Shown here: one piece after another, positions 1 through 7,146 of the stretch
Position numbering within the stretch: the first letter of the stretch is position 1
Layout of the letters: each line of letters starts with the position of its first letter
Assembly (NCBI GenBank): GCA_963579025.1
Contig: CAUZFZ010000280.1
Span: 1-7,835 of the forward strand
Direction: 5' to 3'
Length of the DNA: 7,835 bases
Source of the DNA: CAUZFZ01 sp963579025
GTDB taxonomy: Bacteria; Planctomycetota; Planctomycetia; Planctomycetales; Planctomycetaceae
The notes under the pieces: generated by a model
The model's input: the letters and a program-made list of their open reading frames with translations, nothing else
The model's database searches: none
What the model was told of the DNA's origin: nothing
Program-made: the position numbers and the translations under genes

Positions 1-20
1 CTGAAATGAAATTATTTCGA

Positions 21-527
21 CTAATTTCTGGCTACAGCACGCAGAAAAACACGCCGGTCTGAGCCACCGAATACGGCCTTTTCAAGGCTGAAACCCTCAA
101 GAGGCCGTTTCAAGTCCGGGTTAATGACAACCGGCACGCCCGCTCGTCGTGCAGCCAAAGCACCGTAGAAATGAGCCAGCGTGTTGTGCGTATGGACGAT
201 TTGCACGTTGCCGTCTCGGAACAGCTGCGTGAGACGATTCAGTCGACCAATTCGCCCCGAGGACGAATCGGCGACGGATTCCACGTCGTGCCCCAGCGCC
301 GTCAGATCATCGGCTGGCTGACCCATTCGACCCAGCGCCGCGAACTGCAGTGAGAACTGTTCGGCGTCGTGGTTGCGTCCGAATTCCACGAGGAGCCGTT
401 CGAGTCCACCGGTCGCCAGACACATGCTCACGTGGCAGACTCGAACCGAGGCTGTTTCGGTTGAGCTCGCTCGCGGCGAAGCAAAGTCCGGAGTGTCAAA
501 TGTCCCTGTCACGGCTGAATCAATCAT
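21..527 (-). CDS. Family-4-type glycosyltransferase, N-terminal domain only (frameshifted or truncated)
   Basis: This is the first Rossmann half of a GT-B glycosyltransferase, which usually transfers a sugar from a nucleotide donor during surface-polysaccharide or lipid glycosylation in the cytoplasm. Visible marks are VCHVSMCLATGGLERLLVEF, the glycine-rich N-terminal loop of Glyco_transf_4 proteins, then VQIVHTHNTLAHFYGALAAR and AGVPVVIN. The donor-binding C-terminal half (GT1 fold) is absent, because the frame ends in TAG at 21-23 after about 168 residues where relatives have roughly 370-400. Another minus frame is open from about base 80 to base 1 and reads SQKLVEIISFQ, a plausible continuation, so an indel near bases 45-80 is likely and the gene probably runs off the left edge. 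I chose the ATG at 525-527, with a GGAA-type site upstream. The frame is open to 767, but that extension is arginine-rich and unlike the family. It lies downstream of holA in the same direction, about 264 bases away. The family call is firm; the substrate is unknown. Confidence 0.7.
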   Translation of the reverse strand: MIDSAVTGTFDTPDFASPRASSTETASVRVCHVSMCLATGGLERLLVEFGRNHDAEQFSLQFAALGRMGQPADDLTALGHDVESVADSSSGRIGRLNRLTQLFRDGNVQIVHTHNTLAHFYGALAARRAGVPVVINPDLKRPLEGFSLEKAVFGGSDRRVFLRAVARN

Positions 528-791
528 GCGTGCTGTTCCGAATGTGAGACACACACACCTGACGGAGTCAGGGCGGTCTCGGCCAGAGTCTTCCGCGTAT
601 GCTGACTCTATGTCGCAATCCGGCATGCGGACGGGAGTCGCGCGCAGGTCTGGCCAGAACTCGGCTGTTGCGACTATTCGGAACCGCGCAACCCGAATCC
701 GCTGGAAACGGTTACGGACGAAAAACTGACTGTGACGGTTCGACTGGATGCGTGAGCGATCGAGCACGGTGCGTCGTTCGTGCTTTCGACT

Positions 792-1787
792 TCAATTCGT
801 TTCGCCAGCGAGTTGAACAAGCAGGAGTTCGATTTGCGCGCGTTCAGAGATCCGACTGCCACCCTTGAGGGACGTGTCTGCAGTCAGCAACCACTCCGAA
901 ATCCGCTCGGCACGCGGTCGGCCGATGCGACGCAGGTAGTGGCTGGCCGGCCCAATCTCGTGCGGAAAGGCGCCGGCCTTCTGCAGAGCGGCGTTCAGCG
1001 ACAGTCCCTGCCGAGCCAGTTCCGTCGCCGTCGACATCTTGCGAAACACGTACGCGATTCCACCGAGGATCCGATGCGGAGACTCACCACTGCCGATCAG
1101 CCGGTCGAACGCTGCCAGTGCCGCTCCCAGCCGCCCATCGCGCACAGCATCGGTCATCGCCCAGGTGGTCTCCGCCTTCCAGCCACCCACAAGCCGCCGG
1201 ACGGCCTCGACATCGATCGTGGTCTGATCCCCCACATAACTGGTCAGCTTCTGCAGTTCCTGGTCGAGCTGTGCCAGATGCGTCCCGGCCAGTTCCATCA
1301 GCAGCGATACCGCATTGCGGTCAATCGACTTCTCGTATTTCTGCTGAGCTGTCTCCTGAATCCAGCGAGAAAGAGCGGCTCCCTTAAGCTGCGAGCATTC
1401 CACAACCAGGCCGGACTTGTTGATGACCTTGTAGAGCCGCGTGTTCTTCGGCATCGACTTCACGTCAAGAATCAGCAGCGATTTCTTTGCGGGACTGTCC
1501 GCATATTTCTCCAGAGCTGCCCGATTCGCCGATACGAAATCCGCTGCCTCATCGACAATGACAACCCGCCGATCGCTCCACATCGAGATCGTCAGTAATT
1601 CATCACGGACGGATTTCATGTCCGTGTCTTTGCCTGTGAACCGCGTCGGTGCGTCGTCATCGCTGTTCAGGGCGGACTGCGTCAGCAGTTGGATCGCGGA
1701 GCCCTTCAGGGCTCGTTCATCGCCGACAAGCGCAACCACACACGGCAATGCATCTGGTGGCGTACGGAGAAATTCAGTGGCGTGCAT
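792..1787 (-). CDS. holA: DNA polymerase III subunit delta
   Basis: This is the delta subunit of the replicative clamp loader. It opens the beta sliding clamp and binds delta-prime and tau/gamma in the cytoplasm. The 331-residue length is normal for the family. Visible marks are the N-terminal VVALVGDERALKGSAIQLL segment (residues 17-35), the central pattern FTGKDTDMKSVRDELLTISM followed by WSDRRVVIVDEAADFV, and LAQLDQELQKL in the middle. The C-terminal clamp-loader collar region contains FDRLIGSGESPHRILGGIAY and ends with a helix around LLTADTSLKGGSRISERAQ. As in other delta subunits, no P-loop is seen, so it should not hydrolyse ATP. The start is ATG at 1785-1787; only a weak AAGAG lies upstream and no better start is visible. 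It is transcribed away from the DUF1549 gene across a shared 214-base region. The gene appears intact. Nothing links its function to the neighbouring secreted or glycosyltransferase genes. Confidence 0.93.
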   Translation of the reverse strand: MHATEFLRTPPDALPCVVALVGDERALKGSAIQLLTQSALNSDDDAPTRFTGKDTDMKSVRDELLTISMWSDRRVVIVDEAADFVSANRAALEKYADSPAKKSLLILDVKSMPKNTRLYKVINKSGLVVECSQLKGAALSRWIQETAQQKYEKSIDRNAVSLLMELAGTHLAQLDQELQKLTSYVGDQTTIDVEAVRRLVGGWKAETTWAMTDAVRDGRLGAALAAFDRLIGSGESPHRILGGIAYVFRKMSTATELARQGLSLNAALQKAGAFPHEIGPASHYLRRIGRPRAERISEWLLTADTSLKGGSRISERAQIELLLVQLAGETN

Positions 1788-1840
1788 ACTCTTAACCGTG
1801 CGATTTCAGTCGTTAAACCGGGCTCCCAGCCATCAGCGAA

Positions 1841-1870
1841 TTGACGCGAAAACTCAAACAGCGGTATTCT
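1841..1870 (+). promoter_or_regulatory. Candidate sigma-70-like promoter for the DUF1549/DUF1553 gene
   Basis: TTGACG (1841-1846) matches the -35 consensus at 5 of 6 bases. After an 18-base spacer comes TATTCT (1865-1870), matching the -10 consensus at 4 of 6. Transcription would start near 1877 and leave a leader of about 125 bases before the GTG start. This is pattern matching only, since planctomycete promoters are poorly defined. I found no equally good promoter for holA on the opposite strand. Confidence 0.35.
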
Positions 1871-1921
1871 GGTCTGAGCTGACGACACGGATCGTGAATC
1901 GAACCGCCTGGCTTTTCCAGC

Positions 1922-1945
1922 GAAGACCGATCTTACGTCGGCTTC
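1922..1945 (+). promoter_or_regulatory. Leader hairpin upstream of the DUF1549/DUF1553 gene
   Basis: GAAG and CCGA (1922-1930, with a bulged A at 1926) pair with TCGG and CTTC (1938-1945). This gives an 8-base-pair stem with one bulge and a 7-base loop. It lies in the predicted leader, about 57 bases before the start codon. It could affect message stability or translation, or it may be chance. No riboswitch family is recognisable. Confidence 0.25.
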
Positions 1946-1988
1946 CCACCTGACCAATCTGGGCTTCGCGTCCAATTTGCCTCACTCC

Positions 1989-1993
1989 GGAGG
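1989..1993 (+). promoter_or_regulatory. Ribosome binding site that fixes a GTG start
   Basis: GGAGG lies 8 bases before the GTG at 2002-2004. It is the best Shine-Dalgarno match in the window. Together with the signal peptide that begins at that codon, it supports GTG as the true start of the DUF1549/DUF1553 protein. Confidence 0.7.
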
Positions 1994-2001
1994 TCCCGCC
2001 T

Positions 2002-4113
2002 GTGCATGCTGCTCCCCGTTTTCTCAGCGTTGTCGTTGTTTGCGCGGTCACGTTCGGACCGTCGGTCTCTGCGATCGCTCAAACTGATCCGACGAAACTC
2101 ACGGGTCTGACGATTGACGATTCTCAGGCCGAACTGAAAGGCGAATGGACGTCCAGCACCAGCACGCGAGGATACCTCGGCGAGTCGTACTTCCACGACA
2201 TGGCGACCGGCAAGGGTGAGAAGTCCGCGAAGTACACGTTCCGCGTGCCGGTTGCCGGCGACTACTACGTGATGATCGCCTACACCCCGGGCAGCAATCG
2301 GGCTCCGAAAGTTCCCGTCACTGTCGAGTCCATCGACGGCAAATCGACCGTATTCCTGAATCAGGCTCAGGCGCCACAACTCGGCACAGGATTTCAGCCG
2401 GTGGGGCAGTTCAGCTTCTCGGACACCGCGGACTCTACAGTCCTGATCGAAACGACCGGGACAACTCAACACGTCATCGTCGATGGCATTCGCCTCTTGT
2501 CGACCGCCGAATTCAAGACCGCGGAAAAGGATGAGAAGACGGCTCGCCCGGTCGTGAAGAAACCCGCGAAAAAACAACCGCCGAAACCCAAACCGAAACC
2601 ACCCGAGTTCACTCGAAACCCCGCGAAGACAACCTTCCAGCAAATCACGTCGAAGCAGTTTGACGCACTACTTGCTGGACCGAAGACACCGAAACTGGAA
2701 GCGGTCAGCGACGTGACGTTTCTCCGTCGCGTGTCACTCGACCTTGTCGGACGTCAACCTTCGTTGGAGGAGTATCAGTCGTTCCTTGCAAGTCAGTCTT
2801 CGGATCGTCGTGATCAAACCATTGAGCGACTGCTGGCGTCCGAATCGTTCGGACAGAACTGGGGCAACTACTGGAGTGACGTGATCGGTGCCCGTCAGGC
2901 GGAACCTCAACTGACATACCTCAATTACACGTCTTTCCGCGGGTGGCTGGCCGACGGATTCAATACAGGTACCGGCTGGGACGAGATGGCGTTCCGCATG
3001 ATCACGGCAATCGGACGGGTTGGCGATGGCCCGCAAGGTGCGTTCATCGGATTCCATCAGGGCGAACGTAACAAGCTGGCCGGTGAGTCAGCTCGTGTGT
3101 TTCTTGGCCTGAAGATCGGATGCGCGCAGTGTCACGATCATCCGTTTGTTGACATGCCTCAGGAGACGTTTCATGGCATGGCGGCGTTCTTCGCACGCAC
3201 GAAAGTCAAACTGCCATGGAACGACAGCGACAGCATCGAAATCTCCAGCTCGGACAAGGGCGAGCACAAGATGCCCGGTGCGAAGAGTGAGATGCTGCCG
3301 ACCGTGTATCGTGGCAAAGAACTCGATCTGGGCCTGTCCGATCAGGAACGTCGAAAGAAACTCGCCGACTGGCTGGTCAGTGGCGACAACCCGTTCTTCG
3401 CCCGCTCGTTTGTGAATCACATCCAGTCGCGGCTGATGGGACGCGGTTTCTTTCACCCGGTCGATGACCTTGGTGAAAGCATCAAGCCGCTGAATCCGGA
3501 AGCCCACGACGCATTGGCCGCTCACTTTGTCTCATCCGACTTTGATGTGAAGTCGCTGTTCCGACTTCTGGTTTCCACGCAGACGTATCAAAGCGAACGT
3601 CAGGCGGAAGCCGTCGTTGTGACCGGTTTCACCGGCGCCACTCCGAAGAAGCTTCGTGGCGACGAAGTGTTTGACTCGCTGGTCGCCGCCATCGAATTGC
3701 CGAACATCGACACGAAAGTCGAAGCCTCAACGGACAAGACGCGTTTCCCGCCTCCGCCGAAAACCACACGTGATCTGGTCAACGAAGCGTTCGGATTCGA
3801 TCCGTCAACGAAAGACGAGTTGCTGACTCGTACGATGAAGCAGGCCATCTTCCTGATGAATAACGACCAGCTTCATCGTCAGATCGACGCATCACCAGAC
3901 AGCGACACAGTGCTGTCTCGACTGATCAGGAAAGAACTCGACAACGACGTAGTCATCGATGCCCTCTACGCACGAGTCCTCACTCGCGAACCCACCGATG
4001 CCGAGCGAGCCATCGTGCTCAAGCACGTCGAATCCAACAAAAACCGCGGCGAGGGATTCGAAGACATCCTGTGGAGCTTGCTGAACAGCGCGGAATTCAC
4101 GACACGAAAATAA
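2002..4113 (+). CDS. Secreted golvesin-like/DUF1549/DUF1553 protein with a CxxCH motif
   Basis: This is an exported planctomycete-type protein of 703 residues and unknown biochemical function. Domains in order: a Sec signal peptide (1-26, hydrophobic VVVVCAV, AIA before Q27), then a golvesin/xanthan-lyase-type beta-sandwich (about 36-168). That domain shows the pattern DDSQAELKGEWTSSTSTRGY, VAGDYYVMIAYTPGSNRA and a final VIVDGIRLLS. A lysine/proline linker follows (about 174-212). DUF1549/PSCyt2 starts near 213, with FLRRVSLDLVGRQPSLEE from residue 240. A CAQCH motif sits at residues 374-378, inside GCAQCHDHPF. DUF1553/PSD1 runs from about 445 to 700, with DNPFFARSFVNHIQSRLMGRG from residue 462. 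In many relatives the N-terminal position holds a cytochrome-like PSCyt1 domain; here a probable carbohydrate- or surface-binding module replaces it. The CxxCH may bind haem c, but the motif is conserved in the family and haem binding is not shown by sequence alone. The gene is followed after 102 bases by its usual DUF1501 partner, suggesting one transcription unit. It appears intact. Confidence 0.9.
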   Translation: MHAAPRFLSVVVVCAVTFGPSVSAIAQTDPTKLTGLTIDDSQAELKGEWTSSTSTRGYLGESYFHDMATGKGEKSAKYTFRVPVAGDYYVMIAYTPGSNRAPKVPVTVESIDGKSTVFLNQAQAPQLGTGFQPVGQFSFSDTADSTVLIETTGTTQHVIVDGIRLLSTAEFKTAEKDEKTARPVVKKPAKKQPPKPKPKPPEFTRNPAKTTFQQITSKQFDALLAGPKTPKLEAVSDVTFLRRVSLDLVGRQPSLEEYQSFLASQSSDRRDQTIERLLASESFGQNWGNYWSDVIGARQAEPQLTYLNYTSFRGWLADGFNTGTGWDEMAFRMITAIGRVGDGPQGAFIGFHQGERNKLAGESARVFLGLKIGCAQCHDHPFVDMPQETFHGMAAFFARTKVKLPWNDSDSIEISSSDKGEHKMPGAKSEMLPTVYRGKELDLGLSDQERRKKLADWLVSGDNPFFARSFVNHIQSRLMGRGFFHPVDDLGESIKPLNPEAHDALAAHFVSSDFDVKSLFRLLVSTQTYQSERQAEAVVVTGFTGATPKKLRGDEVFDSLVAAIELPNIDTKVEASTDKTRFPPPPKTTRDLVNEAFGFDPSTKDELLTRTMKQAIFLMNNDQLHRQIDASPDSDTVLSRLIRKELDNDVVIDALYARVLTREPTDAERAIVLKHVESNKNRGEGFEDILWSLLNSAEFTTRK

Positions 4114-4119
4114 ACCGTT

Positions 4120-4190
4120 CCCGCTCGTAGAGCTTGTCGGGTTTTCGCGAGCCGGCCTCCAACCGCATAAATGCGGTTACTACGAACGGG
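4120..4190. repeat. REP/MITE-like nested palindrome between the DUF1549/1553 and DUF1501 genes
   Basis: The outer arms CCCGCTCGTAG (4120-4130) and CTACGAACGGG (4180-4190) pair at 10 of 11 positions. Inside lies a tight hairpin, AACCGCAT (4161-4168) and ATGCGGTT (4171-4178). An 11-base direct repeat, TTACTACGAAC, occurs at 4177-4187 and 4192-4202. The element fills most of the 102 bases between two genes that read the same way. It has the form of a dispersed palindromic repeat such as a REP or small non-autonomous element, though copy number cannot be judged from one window. In RNA it would form a strong structure that could alter the expression ratio of the two genes. Confidence 0.6.
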
Positions 4191-4202
4191 ATTACTACGA
4201 AC
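4177..4202 (+). repeat. Short direct repeat TTACTACGAAC, two copies
   Basis: Exact 11-base copies sit at 4177-4187 and 4192-4202, offset by 15 bases, at the right edge of the palindrome. The first overlaps the palindrome arm and the second lies just outside it. They may be remnants of a target duplication or of a second, partial copy of the element. Confidence 0.6.
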
Positions 4203-4215
4203 AAGGCCACCGACA

Positions 4216-5538
4216 ATGACAACCCCCTTTCTTCACGCGTGGACTGACCGTCGCGGCACGACCGGCCGGCGGGATTTCCTGCAGCAACTGAGTGTGGGCG
4301 CCGGTGCAGTCGGCACCGCACACATCGGCTGGCGTGATCTGCTGATCGCACGGGCGGACGAACTCCGTAAGCAGCAACGGTCCATGATCCTGCTGTGGAT
4401 GGATGGAGGCCCAAGCCAGTTCGAGTCGTTCAATCCGAAGATCGGATCCAAGAACCAGGGTCCCGCCAAAGCGATTTCAACGAAGTTGCCCGGGACCGAA
4501 TTCGCCGAGTTCTGGCCGAATGTTGCGAGTGTCGCCGACAAGATCAGTTTCATTCGTTCAATGCGGTCCGGTGAGGCCGATCATTTCCGGGCGATCAAGC
4601 TGGTTCGATCTGGTTACCCGATCAACCCGGCAATCGCCTATCCGACATGGGGCTCGGTCGTCGCAATGGAGCGGTACGAAGCCGCATTCGAACTGCCGTC
4701 CTTCGTACGCGTCGGAAAACCACGCATCAAGCAGCGGGACATCAATGCCGGCGTGCTCGGAGCGAAGTACGAATCATTCAAAATCGACGAGCCGGGAAAA
4801 CTGCCCGAAGACGTGCTGCCACGCGTACCGACGGATGTGCTGAACCGGCGGCTAGCTCTGTCCGATGCTTTGGATGCCGAGTTCGCCCGCACGGGTGCCG
4901 CTGCCGTCGTCAAAGAGAAGCAAGACATCTACGACCGAACGAGCCGTTTTGTGACCAGCCCGCGACTGGGCGTGTTCAACCTGGATGATGAACCGGGAGC
5001 GCTCCGCGATTCCTACGGTCGCACAACCTTCGGCCAGGGCTGCCTGCTCGCCCGACGTCTGGTTGAATCCGGAGTGAGTTTTGTCGAAGTCTTCAGCCAT
5101 GGCAGTAAGAACGACGCAGGCTGGGACACGCACGGCAATGGGTTCCGTGACACACCAAACCTGTGCGGCGAATCCGATCCGGCCTTTGCGACTCTGATCA
5201 CCGACCTCGAACAGCGAGGCATGCTGGAGAACACACTCGTCGTGTGGATGGGCGAATTCGGGCGCACGCCGAAGATCAAAAAAGACGGCGGCCGCGACCA
5301 CTACGCCAAAGGCTGGCTGACAGCAATGGCCGGCGCAGGCATCCAGCCCGGACGAGTCATTGGAGCCACAGACAAAGACGGCCTCGACGTGACCGAGCGA
5401 CCAGTCAGCGTTCCCGACCTCTACATGACCTTCTGTCACACCCTGGGCATCGACCACGAAAAAGAATACATCACCGCCGAAAACCAGCCCCTCAAACTGG
5501 TAGACGAAGGCGGCAAGCCGGTCGAAGAACTGTTCTAA
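4216..5538 (+). CDS. DUF1501 family protein with a twin-arginine signal
   Basis: This is a 440-residue DUF1501 protein, a family with an alkaline-phosphatase/sulfatase-like fold whose activity is not established. An N-terminal GRRDFLQQLSVGAGAVG (residues 17-33) is a good twin-arginine export signal, implying folded export to the periplasm, possibly with a cofactor or metal. Typical segments follow: ILLWMDGGPSQFESFNPK near residues 58-75, GEADHFRAI, GWDTHGN (W303), GEFGRTPKI (from residue 346), and GGRDHY (358-363), which resembles a metal-site motif in the phosphatase superfamily. An ATG at 4171 is in frame but lies inside the palindromic repeat and would put 15 odd residues before the signal. 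I therefore chose the ATG at 4216, which has AAGG about 9 bases upstream. DUF1501 genes usually sit next to DUF1549/DUF1553 genes, as here, so the two proteins probably act together outside the cytoplasm. Acidic residues commonly seen after GGPS appear here as E and N; the effect is unknown. Confidence 0.9.
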   Translation: MTTPFLHAWTDRRGTTGRRDFLQQLSVGAGAVGTAHIGWRDLLIARADELRKQQRSMILLWMDGGPSQFESFNPKIGSKNQGPAKAISTKLPGTEFAEFWPNVASVADKISFIRSMRSGEADHFRAIKLVRSGYPINPAIAYPTWGSVVAMERYEAAFELPSFVRVGKPRIKQRDINAGVLGAKYESFKIDEPGKLPEDVLPRVPTDVLNRRLALSDALDAEFARTGAAAVVKEKQDIYDRTSRFVTSPRLGVFNLDDEPGALRDSYGRTTFGQGCLLARRLVESGVSFVEVFSHGSKNDAGWDTHGNGFRDTPNLCGESDPAFATLITDLEQRGMLENTLVVWMGEFGRTPKIKKDGGRDHYAKGWLTAMAGAGIQPGRVIGATDKDGLDVTERPVSVPDLYMTFCHTLGIDHEKEYITAENQPLKLVDEGGKPVEELF

Positions 5539-5610
5539 CGACGGTGGCCGGCATTGTGTTGCAAGGTGGTGCTGTGGATGCGGGCCATTCGTGATGCAAC
5601 CGCCACGTCG
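5539..5610. terminator. Possible bidirectional terminator between convergent genes
   Basis: Bases 5539-5548 (CGACGGTGGC, one bulged G) pair with GCCACGTCG at 5602-5610 over 9 base pairs. Inside, GTTGCA (5558-5563) pairs with TGCAAC (5595-5600). The structure fills the 89-base gap between the DUF1501 stop and the stop of the opposing glycosyltransferase, where a two-way terminator is expected. There is no T-run, the loop is large, and the fold was judged by eye. Confidence 0.3.
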
Positions 5611-5627
5611 CGATAACCTGCTCGTCC

Positions 5628-6962
5628 TTATCTGATTCCCGACAGGCTGGACGGCTCGCGCGATGACCAGATCTCGAACTGAATCCGGCTCAGCCACGGA
5701 ATGCAATGGGCGGCCACAACAGAGAATCCCACTGTGAGCAATGGTGTGAAGCCAAGTACGTATCGCGACAGTGGATAGAGAACAGTAAACACGGCTACAT
5801 GGTAGGCGACGGTTGTTACCGTAACGGTGATGGCGAAGTGAGACTGCGGATGGTTGCGCCAGAGAAGGATGAATCCGACAAGTCCACCAGCGAGCCAGAT
5901 CAAGTTTGAGGCACCAACGAACATCTGATGCCTTCCGCTTTGTGTTGCAAACCAAAGCCGTCCGAACTTGCAGGCAAAGTACTGGAGCAACTCGACTTTG
6001 CTCTCAGCCCACTGCAATCGATAGTTGGCCAGACCCAGTTGGTAGTTATAGCGATCACCGATCGCAGGCGACTCATGTTCCGGACGAGGTGCGATCACGC
6101 CTGACGATACCAGCTCGGCGGCCCGGGCGGCTTTTCGGTGATGGTGTTCCGGAGGAGGCACCATGAACTCCATTTGCGATCCAGCATACAGGTTTGCGCC
6201 GCCGTTCGAGACGACCGGAATGAACTCACCAAACACGACAGCGTTACGGATCGTCCAGGGAGCAACTGTCAGGACAAAACCTGCGGCGAGTGTGGTTGCA
6301 AACTTCCACTGCGTCGCCGACCGAAACGGTATAACGAGGATCAGCGCCGCCCAGGGAACGATCAACAGCATTGGTGTGGCGCGACACAACGTCGCCACTC
6401 CCAACAGGGCTCCACTAAGCCCAAAGCTGCAGAGTATTCGAGGCATTGAGTTCTCAGTCATCGAGCATTGCGAGCGTCGGTGGCTTTCGACAAGCGCACA
6501 GACAGAGACGGTCATTAGAAACGTAAAAGCGGATTCCGGGCAGATCAGTGCACAAGCATAGATCGCGCAGGGGTTCACGGCCCAGAGCCAGGAAGCACAC
6601 CAGCCGGCTCGCGGTCCCGCCAGTCTCGTTACGAGTCGTCCGAGCACAACCAGTGTGGCTATATCAAGTGCGACCTGGAGCAGCCGGACGCCCCAGATGA
6701 TATTGGGGCTAATCAGATCGGCCGCGGCGATCAGTAGCGGATAGACCGGTCCGCGCACGATGTCAGGCAATCCATACACGTTGAGAAAGCCGGAGCCGTG
6801 AAGCAGGCTATCGGCAATGGGAAGATAGTCTTCGATGGCATCCGGACTTGGGTCCAAGTGACGCAACGCAATCAGAGCGGTCAATCGCAGGCAAAGTGCC
6901 ACGCCGATGACGAGTAGCAGACGTCGTCTGGCAGGGGACAAGTAGTATTGGCACACGTCCAT
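5628..6962 (-). CDS. GT39/ArnT-like multi-pass membrane glycosyltransferase
   Basis: This is a 444-residue integral membrane protein of the GT-C type. Such enzymes use polyprenyl-phosphate-linked sugars and transfer the sugar on the outer face of the cytoplasmic membrane. About ten to eleven hydrophobic segments are visible, near residues 13-33, 72-88, 92-112, 119-140, 143-159, 176-193, 196-212, 221-238, 352-368, 376-397 and 401-422. The first large loop carries DAIEDY (41-46) and LLHGSGF, followed by GLPDIVRGPVYPLL. This matches the acidic catalytic-loop layout of GT39/PMT_2 proteins. APWTIRN (234-240) and SNGGANLYAGS (252-262) are also typical, as is the late SRYVLGFTPLL. The soluble stretch after residue 262 contains a PPPEHHH run. 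Start ATG 6960-6962 has AAGGAAA 5 bases upstream on the minus strand. It lies 184 bases downstream of a GT2 gene in the same direction, which could supply its lipid-linked donor. The acceptor and sugar are unknown. Confidence 0.82.
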   Translation of the reverse strand: MDVCQYYLSPARRRLLLVIGVALCLRLTALIALRHLDPSPDAIEDYLPIADSLLHGSGFLNVYGLPDIVRGPVYPLLIAAADLISPNIIWGVRLLQVALDIATLVVLGRLVTRLAGPRAGWCASWLWAVNPCAIYACALICPESAFTFLMTVSVCALVESHRRSQCSMTENSMPRILCSFGLSGALLGVATLCRATPMLLIVPWAALILVIPFRSATQWKFATTLAAGFVLTVAPWTIRNAVVFGEFIPVVSNGGANLYAGSQMEFMVPPPEHHHRKAARAAELVSSGVIAPRPEHESPAIGDRYNYQLGLANYRLQWAESKVELLQYFACKFGRLWFATQSGRHQMFVGASNLIWLAGGLVGFILLWRNHPQSHFAITVTVTTVAYHVAVFTVLYPLSRYVLGFTPLLTVGFSVVAAHCIPWLSRIQFEIWSSREPSSLSGIR

Positions 6963-7013
6963 AACAGTTTCCTTGACAGTGTCTGAACTTGAGTGTCAGA
7001 AACTCCACGCAAT

Positions 7014-7031
7014 AAGGAACTATCATTCCTT
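7014..7031 (-). other. Small hairpin in the GT2-GT39 intergenic gap
   Basis: AAGGAA (7014-7019) and TTCCTT (7026-7031) form a perfect 6-base-pair stem with a 6-base loop. It lies in the 184-base gap between the two minus-strand glycosyltransferase genes, about 52 bases before the GT39 start. No T-run follows it on the minus strand, so it is a poor terminator. Nearby is an imperfect direct repeat, AGTGTCTGAA (6978-6987) and AGTGTCAGAA (6992-7001). I see no clear promoter in the gap. Confidence 0.25.
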
Positions 7032-7146
7032 CTTTGTGCTGTGGTGTCTCGGGCTCGTGACAGTGACTGGAGTCTATTAACAACACGCATGCCATTAAGC
7101 GACACGTCTAGTTCACGCTGAACAGCCAGTAAGAAACAGACGGTGG

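Noticed and set aside
528..767. An 80-residue N-terminal extension of the GT4 gene
   Set aside because: The frame is open, but the residues are arginine-rich and unlike any GT4 N-terminus. The ATG at 527 gives a more normal start. I see no other gene in the region; it holds only short palindromes such as TCTGGCCAGA (649-658).
780..1598. A 272-residue open frame on the plus strand over holA
   Set aside because: It is antisense to clear holA coding sequence, has no recognisable motif, and its composition is that of a reverse-strand shadow.
1933..2643. A 236-residue minus-strand open frame over the start of the DUF1549/DUF1553 gene
   Set aside because: It is arginine- and glycine-rich shadow translation opposite a signal peptide and a golvesin-like domain that are well supported on the plus strand.
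4852..5955. A 367-residue open frame on the minus strand across the DUF1501 gene
   Set aside because: It lies antisense to a well-recognised gene and overlaps the end of the GT39-like gene. Its translation shows no domain and looks like shadow coding from GC-rich sequence.
6973..7001. TTGACA at 6973-6978 as a plus-strand promoter
   Set aside because: The position 17 bases downstream reads TCAGAA, not a -10 element, and no plus-strand gene follows.
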